Under the pieces are notes generated by a model. The model made no database searches. It saw nothing but the letters and a program-made list of their open reading frames with translations, and had not been told where the DNA came from. Position numbers and translations under genes: made by a program. A stretch of 64,000 nt of DNA from CAZDIO01 sp964505555 (GTDB lineage: Bacteria > Bdellovibrionota_C > UBA2361 > SZUA-149 > CAZDIO01): assembly GCA_964505555.1 (NCBI GenBank), contig CAZDIO010000026.1, forward strand, positions 3,193 through 67,192. The letters are read 5' to 3'. Below, in pieces: positions 24,333 through 33,265 of the stretch; positions within the stretch are counted from its first letter, which is position 1, and each line of letters begins with the position of its first letter.

Positions 24333-24758
24333 TTATGAAAGAAGAAAAGAAGGTGGCGCATTAGGCGCGAGGATGAGGGAGTCTATGAAGTACTTGGCTT
24401 CAACTCTTGGTGGCCCTGTTCCTCCAAAGGAAACCGTGGCAAGAGTTACAGAAGGAAAACTTAATAACGTTGTTGACGGCAGTGAAACCATGAAAAAAGC
24501 AAAGGAAGTATTTGTCGCGACTTTCACTGCCGAAGGTGCAGCAATCAATTGAAACGATTTACAACAATTCCCCTCATCATCACCTGTGTTCTTTCCATGG
24601 TCATGGCTGTGTGAATCGTCGTGGCTTGACTGGGCATTGGCCACATGATCGTGATGACCGGGTGAGAAATAGTCTTCAATGAAACAGCGCTGACTGGCCA
24701 CTAAAAAAGCGAGAACAAGAAAGGCCCTAGTTATCAGTAAGACTTTGTTTTTAATCAT
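24333..24758 (-). CDS. Small secreted His-rich protein of the metal locus
   Basis: The 141-residue protein starts with a signal-type segment (KVLLITRAFLVLAFLVASQ) and has a His/Asp-rich middle: SPGHHDHVANAQSSHDDSHSHDHGKN and a CC pair in EGNCCKSF. This resembles short His-rich proteins at the head of czc-type operons (CzcI-like) that are thought to bind metal in the periplasm. It ends 110 nt before the TolC-family gene on the same strand and may be the first gene of that operon. The function is inferred from composition and place. Confidence 0.55.
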   Translation of the reverse strand: MIKNKVLLITRAFLVLAFLVASQRCFIEDYFSPGHHDHVANAQSSHDDSHSHDHGKNTGDDEGNCCKSFQLIAAPSAVKVATNTSFAFFMVSLPSTTLLSFPSVTLATVSFGGTGPPRVEAKYFIDSLILAPNAPPSFLLS

Positions 24759-24843
24759 AAAACTATTAGGGGCACCGTATCACTCTGGATTAGCTTTGAG
24801 ATGTATTCTTTTTTTGGTTCAATTCCCCTTCTCATCATTTCTC

Positions 24844-25386
24844 TTAATTAATCGATGCCAGTCCCGGCTGAGCGAATTTAACCCGATATGAGACTTCGAG
24901 AGTAAGTAAACCCCCGACAACCGCCCCAAGAAGCCAAAATAAAGCAACGGCGAGGAAAACTTCAGCACCTGCACAAATAAATCCACTTAACGTCAATCCT
25001 GATAAGACAGCGAGCTGAAGAAATCTTGTTTTTCGTAACACTCTAAGCTCCTCGGGACGAAGCAGAAAAAAGGATAAGATAATTCCAAAACTAATGAAAA
25101 TCGCGCCGCAGGCAATACTGCACACGTGTGGCCCGAACCGCATGAAGGAACGCATCAGCCAAAAGCTATTCCCAAATCCAAACTGAGGACAAACTGCCAA
25201 GCTCAAAATGCCACTTATCGTGGTAATACCGAGAAGCTTGAGAAAGACTGCCCAGGCATGAGGGTTGAGTTCGTTTGAAACAGCTTCAAATACTTTGTTC
25301 GATATGCTCTTCGGAGGTTCCAACGTAGGCGCGTCCAAGAATTCTCGAAATTCTTTTTCCCAATCATTAGGAGAAATCTCTTTCAT
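24844..25386 (-). CDS. Multi-pass anti-sigma-factor-like membrane protein
   Basis: The protein (180 residues from the ATG at 25386) overlaps the sigma-factor gene by 4 nt (ATGA). The N-terminal 45 residues are polar (EISPNDWEKEFREFLDAPTL) and suit a sigma-binding segment. About five membrane helices follow (FLKLLGITTISGILSLAV, SIACGAIFISFGIILSFFLL, FLQLAVLSGLTLSGFICAG, FLAVALFWLLGAVVGGLLTL). It has no zinc-binding HxxxCxxC motif. The overlap and topology support an anti-sigma factor that holds the ECF factor at the membrane until a metal or envelope signal appears. Confidence 0.75.
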   Translation of the reverse strand: MKEISPNDWEKEFREFLDAPTLEPPKSISNKVFEAVSNELNPHAWAVFLKLLGITTISGILSLAVCPQFGFGNSFWLMRSFMRFGPHVCSIACGAIFISFGIILSFFLLRPEELRVLRKTRFLQLAVLSGLTLSGFICAGAEVFLAVALFWLLGAVVGGLLTLEVSYRVKFAQPGLASIN

Positions 25387-25922
25387 TGGTCTGACTTCCA
25401 AAATGCTCTGAGTTTTTGAATTGCTCTACTTGAGATTTTGCGTGCACTTGAAGACTGAATATTGAGATGCGTTGCGACCTCTTCAAACGAATAGCCCTGA
25501 AGATGATGTAACTCAAGAACGCTGCCTTCTTTTGCTGAGAGAGCTTTTAAACCCTCGGCTAATTCCCGTCGCTGCATACCGCCATCGTGTGTCATATCGT
25601 CTGCCTCTCCCAGAGGTTCTTCTCGATTCTTGCTAGTCCGTCGTAAGTAGTCGACCATTGCGTTTCGAGAGATCGTAAAGAGCCAAGGTAAGAAGGGAAA
25701 AGAGCTGTCATACTTGGAACGAAATTTGTGAAGTCTAAGAAAGCATTCCTGAAAAACATCATCGACTTGACTCTTCGAATACAACTTCTTCGAAAGATAG
25801 CCATACACCTTATCTCTATGCCGCCCGTAGAGCACCTGAAACGCTTCCTCGTTTCCGAGCTTATACTCAACCATAAGCTCTTCATCTGAGAGTTTCGAAA
25901 GTGTCCTAACTCTGTCTTTCAT
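25383..25922 (-). CDS. ECF (sigma-70 family group IV) sigma factor
   Basis: The 179-residue protein has sigma region 2 (YGRHRDKVYGYLSKKL, VDDVFQECFLRLHKF, PFLPWLFTISRNAMVDYLRR, about 32-94) and region 4 (LKALSAKEGSVLELHHLQGYS with the HTH FEEVATHLNIQSSSARKISSRAIQKL, about 126-172). There is no region 1 or 3. The gene sits between two divergent RND operons and is coupled to an anti-sigma-like gene, so it probably drives one or both pumps in response to periplasmic metal. Target promoters cannot be confirmed by eye. Confidence 0.9.
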   Translation of the reverse strand: MKDRVRTLSKLSDEELMVEYKLGNEEAFQVLYGRHRDKVYGYLSKKLYSKSQVDDVFQECFLRLHKFRSKYDSSFPFLPWLFTISRNAMVDYLRRTSKNREEPLGEADDMTHDGGMQRRELAEGLKALSAKEGSVLELHHLQGYSFEEVATHLNIQSSSARKISSRAIQKLRAFWKSDQ

Positions 25923-25949
25923 AGATTAATACGTTCAGTTCATCTCTTT

Positions 25950-25979
25950 TGTGACATCGGCGTTGTTCATATCGTCACA
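25950..25979. promoter_or_regulatory. Inverted repeat in the divergent sigma/cusC intergenic region
   Basis: TGTGAC (25950-25955) and GTCACA (25974-25979) form an inverted pair in the 120-nt gap between the divergent sigma-factor and TolC-family genes. It could be an operator or part of two back-to-back promoters. The arms are short, so chance is possible. Confidence 0.35.
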
Positions 25980-26042
25980 TTTTTCCTTCCGAGTGCGTAT
26001 TACTTCTAGAGAATAGACTCTCCTGGCTACGAGTTTCATCAG

Positions 26043-27353
26043 ATGAGCTATAAAGTACCACTCTTAATCAGTTTTATCATTATTTTTAATTACTTACCGG
26101 CTATCGCCGAGGTGGGTTCGTTTGAACGTGAAAAGACCGCTCAAACAGTTCTGACCCTAGAAGATGCAATAAAAGAGGCTACCGCGAACAATCCGTTGCT
26201 CAGTGCTTTTCGCGAAGAATCCGTAGGTCGTAAAGCGAACATCGAGCCACAAGCAGCCCTTGAAGACCCGGGCATTAATCTTGAACTTGAAGACTATCCG
26301 GCGTCGAACTTCAGTCCACGAACTCAAAGTTCAGGAAACAAGATTTCCGTGCGCCAAAAATTACCGTTTCCAGGAAAACGGTCGGCGCTTCGAGAAGCGG
26401 CAACGGAGGAATATCTTTCTAGTGAAAACGATCTCGAAAGTAAGCGTCTTGAGGTAATAGCCAACCTAAAGAAAACCTATTTTGAATTGTCTTTTGCCTT
26501 TGCTTCTATTGAGGTAATCAAGGAGCAACTCAAGCTAGTAAGAAGCACTCTTGAGCTTTCTCGCAGCAATTTTTCGCTAGGCAAGGCCCCACAATCCGAC
26601 GTCCTTACGCTTCAAGTGGAGGAAGCAACATTTCTTGATAAGCAAGTCCAAATTAAACGACAAATTGACACTCTTGGAGCAGAATTAAATCACCTTTTAG
26701 GAAGAAGTAGCAACGAGAGTTGGATACCAGAGCCTATCATGCATGAACGTAAGCTTCCGCCCTTAGCTCCAGAGGAAAATCTTATTGAGCAAGCTCTTTT
26801 GGCCAATCCTGGTCTCAAATCCTTTAAAGCTCAAGCAAACGCCGCAAAAGCTAAGGAAAAATACTCAAGACTTAATCTCTACCCCGATCTGGATTTAATG
26901 GCTGGCTACACCATCCGTCACTCCAATGATTTCGATAACGGTGGCGATGAAGTTTCAGCAGGAGTCGGAGTAACTATTCCGCTTTGGCGAAGCATGAAAC
27001 AAGATCAGTTAATCGAAAAAGCTTCTGCTGACAAAAGAAAGAGTGAAGCTCACTTTACCGAGACAAAAAACGAAATCATCCATGGATTGCATCAAGTCCT
27101 TGCTGAAATAAGGGAAAGTGAAGCGCGCCGATCACTTGCAAAAAACGCACTTCTTCCTTTAACGCATGCCGCAATTGTTTCGGCAGAGAAGGCGTACGAG
27201 GTTGGAAGCGTGCAACTGACTTCAGTGCTAAATCTCATCCGTAGTCGCTATGAAGCTCAACTGAACTATCAACAAGCTCTTACTCAGCACGAAATAAAGA
27301 TTGCCGAGCTAGAAAAGCTTCTCGGGGGCTCACTTGAATTGAGTGGGGAATAA
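26043..27353 (+). CDS. cusC: TolC-family outer-membrane channel (CusC-like)
   Basis: The 436-residue protein has a signal peptide (VPLLISFIIIFNYLPAIA), then TolC repeats: LTLEDAIKEATANNPLLSAF, KISVRQKLPFPGKRSALREA, LNHLLGRSSNESW and GVGVTIPLWRSMKQDQLIEK. It is the outer-membrane exit duct for the adjacent CusB/CusA pair. It is divergent from the sigma-factor gene and ends 2 nt before the adaptor gene. The three genes form a plus-strand operon. Confidence 0.87.
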   Translation: MSYKVPLLISFIIIFNYLPAIAEVGSFEREKTAQTVLTLEDAIKEATANNPLLSAFREESVGRKANIEPQAALEDPGINLELEDYPASNFSPRTQSSGNKISVRQKLPFPGKRSALREAATEEYLSSENDLESKRLEVIANLKKTYFELSFAFASIEVIKEQLKLVRSTLELSRSNFSLGKAPQSDVLTLQVEEATFLDKQVQIKRQIDTLGAELNHLLGRSSNESWIPEPIMHERKLPPLAPEENLIEQALLANPGLKSFKAQANAAKAKEKYSRLNLYPDLDLMAGYTIRHSNDFDNGGDEVSAGVGVTIPLWRSMKQDQLIEKASADKRKSEAHFTETKNEIIHGLHQVLAEIRESEARRSLAKNALLPLTHAAIVSAEKAYEVGSVQLTSVLNLIRSRYEAQLNYQQALTQHEIKIAELEKLLGGSLELSGE

Positions 27354-27355
27354 TT

Positions 27356-28573
27356 ATGAAAAAGTTTTCACTCGTGAAGGCGCTCATTATAGTCCTTGGC
27401 ATTTCACTGCTTGGACACTATTTCATACTTCTTAGACGAGACCTCTCCTCATTTACGAAAGACCGTCAGCAAACTGCAAAGGCTGCGCACTACTACTGTC
27501 CCATGCATCCATCAGTCACTTCTGACCGTCCAGACAACTGTCCTGTTTGTGGAATGTCTCTACAAGTCGAAGATCAACCTCGCGCCGGTACAAAGCCAAC
27601 AAAAGTGCGCACAATCCTCTCTTACAGACATCCGATGGGGAAAAATGTCACATCACCCGTTCCCATGAAAGATGAAATGGGAATGGATTTTATTCCGGTC
27701 TATGAAGACGAAGCTGAGGATAACCAAACACCTACCCTGGAGGGCCGAATACCCGTACTCTTATCCGAAGCAAATCAACAGCTCATCGGGGTGAAGAAAG
27801 CAAAAGTTGAAAAGGAAACAGTAAATTATGAAATTAAAGCTTCCGGAAGAGTCGCCTTCGACCCGGATCTCTACTCAGCGATTGCAGAGTATAGAGTGGC
27901 AAGAGAGACTGCAAGGCTTACGCAAAACACATCCGAGACGGTTAAAGAAAGCTCGGAGGCCCTCGTTTCGTCATCGAGACTCAAGCTTGAACTGATGGGA
28001 TTCACAGATGAGCAAGTTACATCCCTTGAGGGCAACAAGTTTGATGCAAAGAGCCTACTTCTTCCAGAAGGCAAGGTGTGGGTATATGCCGATGTCTATG
28101 AATATGAGCTTCCTTACTTGAAGATGGGGCAGATAGTCTCTGCTGAATCTCCCCTATTCCCAACACAAAAGTTTGAAGGACAAGTGGTAAGCATTAGCCC
28201 GATTATTACTGCTGCCACTCGAACAGTTAACGTCAAGGCGGAAGTTTCAGACCCATCTCGCCTTCTGAAACCGAATATGTTTCTTACGGTCAGAATTCAA
28301 GCTTCGCTTGGTGAGCAGCTCGTCGTACCAGAAGACTCCGTCATTCACACGGGAGATATAAACCTCGTATTTCGAATTGATCAATCAGGCCGCTTTGAAC
28401 CGACGAAGGTTGAACTGGGAACGAAGAGTAAAGGAAAATTTATTATTTCCTCTGGACTATCAGCAGGTGACACAGTTGCATCCGCTGCTAACTTTTTAAT
28501 CGATTCAGAATCAAGACTGCGAGCCGTCGTGCAAAACGCTCTTTCCTCTCAATCTAACTCGAAGGAGCAGTAA
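27356..28573 (+). CDS. cusB: CusB-like RND adaptor with heavy-metal-binding domain
   Basis: The 405-residue membrane-fusion protein has an N-terminal membrane anchor (ALIIVLGISLLGHYFILL), a heavy-metal-binding domain YYCPMHPSVTSDRP...CPVCGMSL (about 42-65) and a second, partial copy YRHPMGKNVTSPVPMKDEMG (about 86-105). The barrel-sandwich and beta-barrel parts follow (VNYEIKASGRVAFDPDLYSA, LPEGKVWVYADVYEYELPYL, LLKPNMFLTVRIQ). CusB-type adaptors bind Cu+/Ag+ and pass it to CusA. The metal-binding domain resembles that of the CopA at 14667, consistent with copper. Confidence 0.9.
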   Translation: MKKFSLVKALIIVLGISLLGHYFILLRRDLSSFTKDRQQTAKAAHYYCPMHPSVTSDRPDNCPVCGMSLQVEDQPRAGTKPTKVRTILSYRHPMGKNVTSPVPMKDEMGMDFIPVYEDEAEDNQTPTLEGRIPVLLSEANQQLIGVKKAKVEKETVNYEIKASGRVAFDPDLYSAIAEYRVARETARLTQNTSETVKESSEALVSSSRLKLELMGFTDEQVTSLEGNKFDAKSLLLPEGKVWVYADVYEYELPYLKMGQIVSAESPLFPTQKFEGQVVSISPIITAATRTVNVKAEVSDPSRLLKPNMFLTVRIQASLGEQLVVPEDSVIHTGDINLVFRIDQSGRFEPTKVELGTKSKGKFIISSGLSAGDTVASAANFLIDSESRLRAVVQNALSSQSNSKEQ

Positions 28574-28576
28574 TCG

Positions 28577-31500
28577 ATGGTCTGTCGTCTGATTGAATTT
28601 AGCGCGAAAAACAAACTTTTTATCATCACGATGACACTCGCCCTTCTTGTGGGCGCATGGTGGAGTTTTAAGAACATTCCACTTGATGCTATTCCCGATC
28701 TCTCTGACACGCAAGTTATCGTTTATTCAAGGTGGGATAGAAGCCCTGATATCATTGAAGACCAGGTTACCTATCCCATCGTTACCTCACTTCTTGGAAC
28801 CCCTGGGATAAAAGCCGTCCGTGGGTTCTCTGACTTTGGTTACTCCTATGTCTATGTAATCTTTGAAGATGGAACAAATCTGTATTGGGCAAGAAGCAGG
28901 ACGCTTGAATATTTAAGTAAGATTCTCCCAAGGCTCCCGCAGGGAGTAAGAACCGAGATTGGGCCGGATGCTACAAGTTTAGGTTGGGTTTATCAGTATG
29001 CTCTTGTGGATGATTCTGGTTCTCTTGACTTAGCAGAACTTAGAAGTATTCAGGACTGGCAGCTTAAATTTCATATTCAATCTGTTCCTGGTGTTGCTGA
29101 GGTCGCATCGGTCGGAGGTTTTGTAAAGCAATATCAGGTAAACGTCGACCCAAATAAACTCTCCCACTACGGCATCCGTATGCCACTGCTGATAGAGGCA
29201 ATTCGAAGTGGCAACAATGACACAGGAGGGCGCGTCGTTGAATTTTCTGGCCGCGAATACATGGTCCGTGGGCGAGGATATGCAAAGAGCATAGAAGATA
29301 TTGAAAACATCGTTGTTTCAAACGAACACGAAACAGGCACGCCGATTCTTGTAAAAAACATCGCCACGGTGGAGCTTGGCCCTGACATTCGTCGAGGTGT
29401 TACCGATCTAAACGGCATGGGAGATACCGCTGGTGGAATCGTTATCATGCGACAAGGCGAAAATGTCGTTAATGTGATTGACCGAGTAAAAGAAAAACTT
29501 GAACAAATCCGCCCTTCTCTCCCAAATGGAGTCAAAATAGTCACGACCTATGACCGTTCCGATCTCGTGCATCGAGCGCTCAATACACTAAAGCACGAAC
29601 TCATTGCTGAAGTTATTATTGTCAGTATCGTTATTCTTATTTTTCTCTGGCACATTCCTTCAGCAATTGTTCCGATACTCACCATCCCTATCTCAGTCTT
29701 TCTGGCCTTCATTCCCATGTATTTCATGGGCGTCACATCGAACATCATGTCACTTGCAGGAATTGCTATCTCAATCGGAATACTCGTTGATGGCGCGATT
29801 GTTGAAGTAGAGAATGCCTATAAGAGACTCGAAGAATGGAATACGTCAGGGAGAAATGGCGATTTCCACGAGGTAAGGCTTCGTGCATTAAAAGAAGTTG
29901 CTCCGTCTGTTTTCTTCTCTCTCCTTGTCATTGCTGTTTCGTTCATACCGATTTTTATGCTTGTTGACCAAGAAGGTCGTCTTTTTAGACCCCTTGCTAT
30001 CTCAAAAACCCTCGCCATGACTCTAGCAGCACTTCTTGCCGTAACTGTCGACCCCGCCCTTAGAATGCTTTTCTCTCGAATGGACAAATTTACTTTCAAG
30101 CCTCGCTGGTTATCGGGAATTACTAATGCGTTCCTTGTCGGCACTTACTATCCAGAAGAGAAACATCCGATCAGCAAAGTTCTCTTTAGAGTGTATGAAC
30201 CCGTTGCTAATTTCGTTTTAAGGCATACGTATCTAACGATCATTGGGGCTATTTTACTTGTTCTAACAACCATTCCCATATTTCTTCACTTGGGCACTGA
30301 GTTCATGCCTCCGCTTAACGAAGGAAGTCTACTTTACATGCCTACCGCTTTTCCAGGAATGTCAATTACAGAAGCAAAACGTCTGCTTCAAGTTCAAGAC
30401 AAACTCTTAATGGGCTTCCCTGAGGTTCAGAGCGCGTACGGCAAAGCTGGGCGTGCTGAAACATCAACCGATCCAGCACCGCTTTCAATGTTTGAAACTA
30501 CAGTTGTTCTTAAACCGACCGAAGAGTGGAAAAAGCTTGATACCTGGTATTCGAACCTTCCTCGGTTCATTCATCCACTTTTTGAGTGGACTTCCCCGCC
30601 CCATGAGAGTCTTGAAGAACTTCAATCACGGATGAACGACAAACTTCGATTTGCCGGGATTCCTAATATCTGGACGATGCCGATTAAGAATCGAATTGAC
30701 ATGCTCTCTACCGGCATTCGAACGCCGATAGGAATTAAAGTCCTGGGCGCTGATCTAAAAATTATTCAGAACATCAGCGAACAGATAGAAGCCGCTATTA
30801 AAAGCATCCCCGATACAAGAAGCGTTTACGCTGAACGAGCAGCAGAAGGCTACTATCTTGATTTTGTCTTCAATCGAGAAGCACTTGCTCGTTACGGAGT
30901 AACCATTGATGAAGCAAACATGATTGTCAACTCAGCAGTTGGAGGAGAAAATATCTCCTACACCATTGAAGGCCGCGAGCGCTACCCAATCAATGTCCGC
31001 TATCTTCGAGAATTCCGAGATGATGTCGAAACGCTAAAACGCGTGCTCGTTCCAACCTCCTCGGGCGCAATGCAGATACCCCTTGCACAACTTGCCGACA
31101 TTAAAATGGTGCAAGGCCCCTCAATGATACGAAACGAGAACGGTCTTCTTGCAGGGTATGTATATGTCGACATAACAAGAAAAGATATCGGAGGCTATAT
31201 TGATGATGCAAAAAGAGTGGTCCAAGAGAAAGTTGCTCTTCCCACAGGATATAGCCTCATTTGGAGTGGCCAGTATGAAAACATGGAGCGAGTCAAAGAA
31301 CGACTTAAGGTCGTTCTCCCAGTTACGTTATTTTTTATTTTTCTGCTTCTTTATTTGAACACTCGGTCGTTTGTAAAGACCTCTATCGTGCTGCTTGCTG
31401 TTCCCTTCTCTCTCGTTGGCAGCATTTGGCTTCTTTATTTTCTTGGCTACAATATCTCCATTGCTGTCTGGGTTGGAATGATTGCGCTGATGGGCCTTGA

Positions 31501-31828
31501 TGCTGAGACAGGAGTCTTCATGCTGCTGTATCTCGATCTCGCTTTTGATGAGCGAAAAAAACGAGGAGAGATGAATACACTCGGGCATCTTAAAGACGCG
31601 ATCATTCATGGAGCGGTAAAGAGAATACGGCCAAAATTAATGACCGTAATGGCCGCGTTCATGGGTCTTATTCCAATCATGTTCTCGATGTCCACGGGTA
31701 ACGACGTGATGAAACGCATCGCCGCGCCAATGATTGGAGGGCTCTTTACAAGCTTCCTTTTGGAACTTCTTGTATACCCAGCCCTATATTTTGAATGGAA
31801 AAAACGGTGCCTTATCAAGCCTACGTGA
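28577..31828 (+). CDS. cusA: CusA-like Cu/Ag RND efflux permease
   Basis: The 1083-residue RND permease has a CusA-like N-terminus (MVCRLIEFSAKNKLFIITMT, then IPDLSDTQVIVYSRWDRSPD). The fourth helix has SIGILVDGAIVEVENAYKRL. LNEGSLLYMPTAFPGMSI, GKAGRAETSTDPAPLSMFET and IRTPIGIKVLGADL are close to the well-known CusA sequence. Twelve membrane helices are expected. It takes Cu+/Ag+ from the periplasm or cytoplasm into the CusBC duct. It starts 3 nt after cusB, and no CusF gene is visible. The similarity to CusA is stronger than for the pump at 18657. Confidence 0.92.
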   Translation: MVCRLIEFSAKNKLFIITMTLALLVGAWWSFKNIPLDAIPDLSDTQVIVYSRWDRSPDIIEDQVTYPIVTSLLGTPGIKAVRGFSDFGYSYVYVIFEDGTNLYWARSRTLEYLSKILPRLPQGVRTEIGPDATSLGWVYQYALVDDSGSLDLAELRSIQDWQLKFHIQSVPGVAEVASVGGFVKQYQVNVDPNKLSHYGIRMPLLIEAIRSGNNDTGGRVVEFSGREYMVRGRGYAKSIEDIENIVVSNEHETGTPILVKNIATVELGPDIRRGVTDLNGMGDTAGGIVIMRQGENVVNVIDRVKEKLEQIRPSLPNGVKIVTTYDRSDLVHRALNTLKHELIAEVIIVSIVILIFLWHIPSAIVPILTIPISVFLAFIPMYFMGVTSNIMSLAGIAISIGILVDGAIVEVENAYKRLEEWNTSGRNGDFHEVRLRALKEVAPSVFFSLLVIAVSFIPIFMLVDQEGRLFRPLAISKTLAMTLAALLAVTVDPALRMLFSRMDKFTFKPRWLSGITNAFLVGTYYPEEKHPISKVLFRVYEPVANFVLRHTYLTIIGAILLVLTTIPIFLHLGTEFMPPLNEGSLLYMPTAFPGMSITEAKRLLQVQDKLLMGFPEVQSAYGKAGRAETSTDPAPLSMFETTVVLKPTEEWKKLDTWYSNLPRFIHPLFEWTSPPHESLEELQSRMNDKLRFAGIPNIWTMPIKNRIDMLSTGIRTPIGIKVLGADLKIIQNISEQIEAAIKSIPDTRSVYAERAAEGYYLDFVFNREALARYGVTIDEANMIVNSAVGGENISYTIEGRERYPINVRYLREFRDDVETLKRVLVPTSSGAMQIPLAQLADIKMVQGPSMIRNENGLLAGYVYVDITRKDIGGYIDDAKRVVQEKVALPTGYSLIWSGQYENMERVKERLKVVLPVTLFFIFLLLYLNTRSFVKTSIVLLAVPFSLVGSIWLLYFLGYNISIAVWVGMIALMGLDAETGVFMLLYLDLAFDERKKRGEMNTLGHLKDAIIHGAVKRIRPKLMTVMAAFMGLIPIMFSMSTGNDVMKRIAAPMIGGLFTSFLLELLVYPALYFEWKKRCLIKPT

Positions 31829-31961
31829 ATAACACCAGGACCGACATTGCAACCATGAGGAGCTCTTCGAACACCGTGATATAGGTTATCCAAGGCACGT
31901 GCATTGAATCTCACGGTGAGCAAGAAAACCTTTTATCACACCCACGTTTCCTTAACTCGTT
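31829..31961. other. Intergenic, no supported gene
   Basis: A 27-codon hydrophobic reading on the minus strand (31821-31904, VPWITYITVFEELLMVAMSV) could be the end of a lost membrane-protein gene, but it is too short to call. Nothing else is visible. Confidence 0.3.
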
Positions 31962-32099
31962 TCATTTAAGGTATGACCTGACGATAGAAATGACTTCTTC
32001 ACCCGCTTTCTTAATCTTTTTCGGATCCTTCTCCTCTACAATGTGAAAGCGTATGTGACCATCAAGAACTTCTGAGTTGATTTGATAGAGTTTATTACA
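31962..32099 (-). pseudogene. C-terminal fragment of a metal-sensing CsoR/RcnR-type repressor
   Basis: On the minus strand the frame reads CNKLYQINSEVLDGHIRFHI and continues to SIVRSYLK before a TGA at 31962. This matches the second half of CsoR/RcnR-family metal-responsive repressors, which end with a conserved VLxGHIRxH helix and an EEVIxIVRSYLK-like helix. An in-frame stop (about 20 nt upstream of the Cys codon) and loss of similarity show that the N-terminal helix with its metal-binding Cys is gone. The cus operon has thus probably lost an ancestral repressor, which leaves the ECF factor as the visible regulator. Confidence 0.6.
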
Positions 32100-32767
32100 A
32101 CGCCACTGATTGATCGCTTAATCTGGCGCTCAGGCGATCCTTCCCACGAATACGTGAGGCATCAACCAACATTCGTCCCGCCCAACGGCAGACATTAAAC
32201 TCAGCCAGTAGAGCGCGCATTCGGTCTCGCTGTTCTTGTTGCGACATCGAAAGCGTTGCGGTTAGTTGCACAAATACAAACCGTCCACGAAGCAACGGGA
32301 AGCGCTCGAGCAGACGCAAAACGGCCAAGAGCTTCTCCTCCACCCTTTCGTATAATCAAGCCGGTCAACACCAAAGCCAAGCAAGGTATCCGGGACAAGT
32401 TTCAAGTCGGCGTAGACACTTGCAAGACACCCCTCTAGACTTGGAACTTGTGTGCCCTATTGATAATCTACCGCACCCCCACCCACGCATCGCTGCGCTC
32501 TTGCTCACCCCGCTGAGGTGAACGGCACGGTGGTTGGCCCAAGACCCCGCCCCAAAACGGCCGCCAACTAAACCCAGCCACTCTCACCTCTCCGCCCCCG
32601 AGTTTAGTTGTCATCCGTTTTGCCTTCGGCGCAACCGCCGGCCAACCACCGCGCCGTTCGCATTTTAATTTTTTTCATCGCCCTCCACGAAGAGTGAGAG
32701 GGACGACGAAAAAAATTTGCCGTAGGCAAGACTCTCTCTATTAACCAGAAACGTTGGGGGTAATGCG
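32100..32767. other. Non-coding stretch with two large hairpins (candidate oriT or leading region)
   Basis: No convincing gene. Outer arms at 32520-32539 and 32640-32659 match at 19 of 20 positions. Inside them nest CAAAACGG (32553-32560) with CCGTTTTG (32615-32622), and CAACTAAAC (32565-32573) with GTTTAGTTG (32602-32610), giving an extended hairpin of about 140 nt. A second imperfect hairpin with A/T-rich ends spans 32667-32717. The stretch immediately precedes radC and the conjugation genes. An origin of transfer or single-strand promoter is a reasonable idea, not proven. Confidence 0.5.
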
Positions 32768-33265
32768 ATGCACATCGAAATAGAAAAACAAGAAAGCGAT
32801 TACATTCGGGAAGTGATTGTTAAATATCGTGGACCGAAGCGAAAGAGTCCCTGCTTTCGAGACTCTGAAGCAGTGGCGAATTTTCTTCGTGGTGTCCTAG
32901 TAGACAACTCAAGAGAGCATTTCATAGCGCTTTTCCTCGATGCGGGTAACCGAGTCGCTAGTTATTCGATTATCGCAATCGGTGGAAAGCAATCGTGCCC
33001 TGTTGATGTTACCGGGATTTTTCAGCGAGCTTTGATAGTCGGCGCATCAAGTATCATCGTCAGTCACAATCACCCTTCAGGTGATACAAAACCCAGCGAG
33101 GAAGATAGACAAATAACGAAAGCACTTTGTGAGGTCGGAAAGCTTCTCCGGATCAACGTACTCGACCACATCATTATCAGCGACGACGAGCATTTTTCGT
33201 TTAGCGATAGCGAAATGATCGCGCGGAATACCTTTTTTAACCGTAATTCTGACGAGGTGCGATGA
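32768..33265 (+). CDS. radC: RadC/JAB-domain protein
   Basis: The 165-residue protein has the JAB/MPN metalloprotease-like fold of RadC: IAIGGKQSCPVDVTGIFQRA (about 74-93) and the metal site SHNHPSGDTKPSEED (about 99-113). It lacks the N-terminal HhH region of chromosomal RadC, as is usual for copies on mobile elements, where they are common near antirestriction genes. Its molecular role is unsettled. It starts 8 nt after GGGGG and overlaps the ArdC-like gene by 4 nt (ATGA). A dead fragment of a close homologue lies at 8407-8518 in element 1. Confidence 0.88.
   Translation: MHIEIEKQESDYIREVIVKYRGPKRKSPCFRDSEAVANFLRGVLVDNSREHFIALFLDAGNRVASYSIIAIGGKQSCPVDVTGIFQRALIVGASSIIVSHNHPSGDTKPSEEDRQITKALCEVGKLLRINVLDHIIISDDEHFSFSDSEMIARNTFFNRNSDEVR

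Noticed and set aside
31821..31904. A 27-codon hydrophobic reading on the minus strand
   Set aside because: Overlaps the end of cusA, is preceded by a stop and is too short to call.
32095..32343. An 82-residue minus-strand protein
   Set aside because: It joins directly to the broken CsoR fragment in another frame, lacks an RBS and matches nothing I recognise; it might be the end of a lost gene, but I cannot support it.
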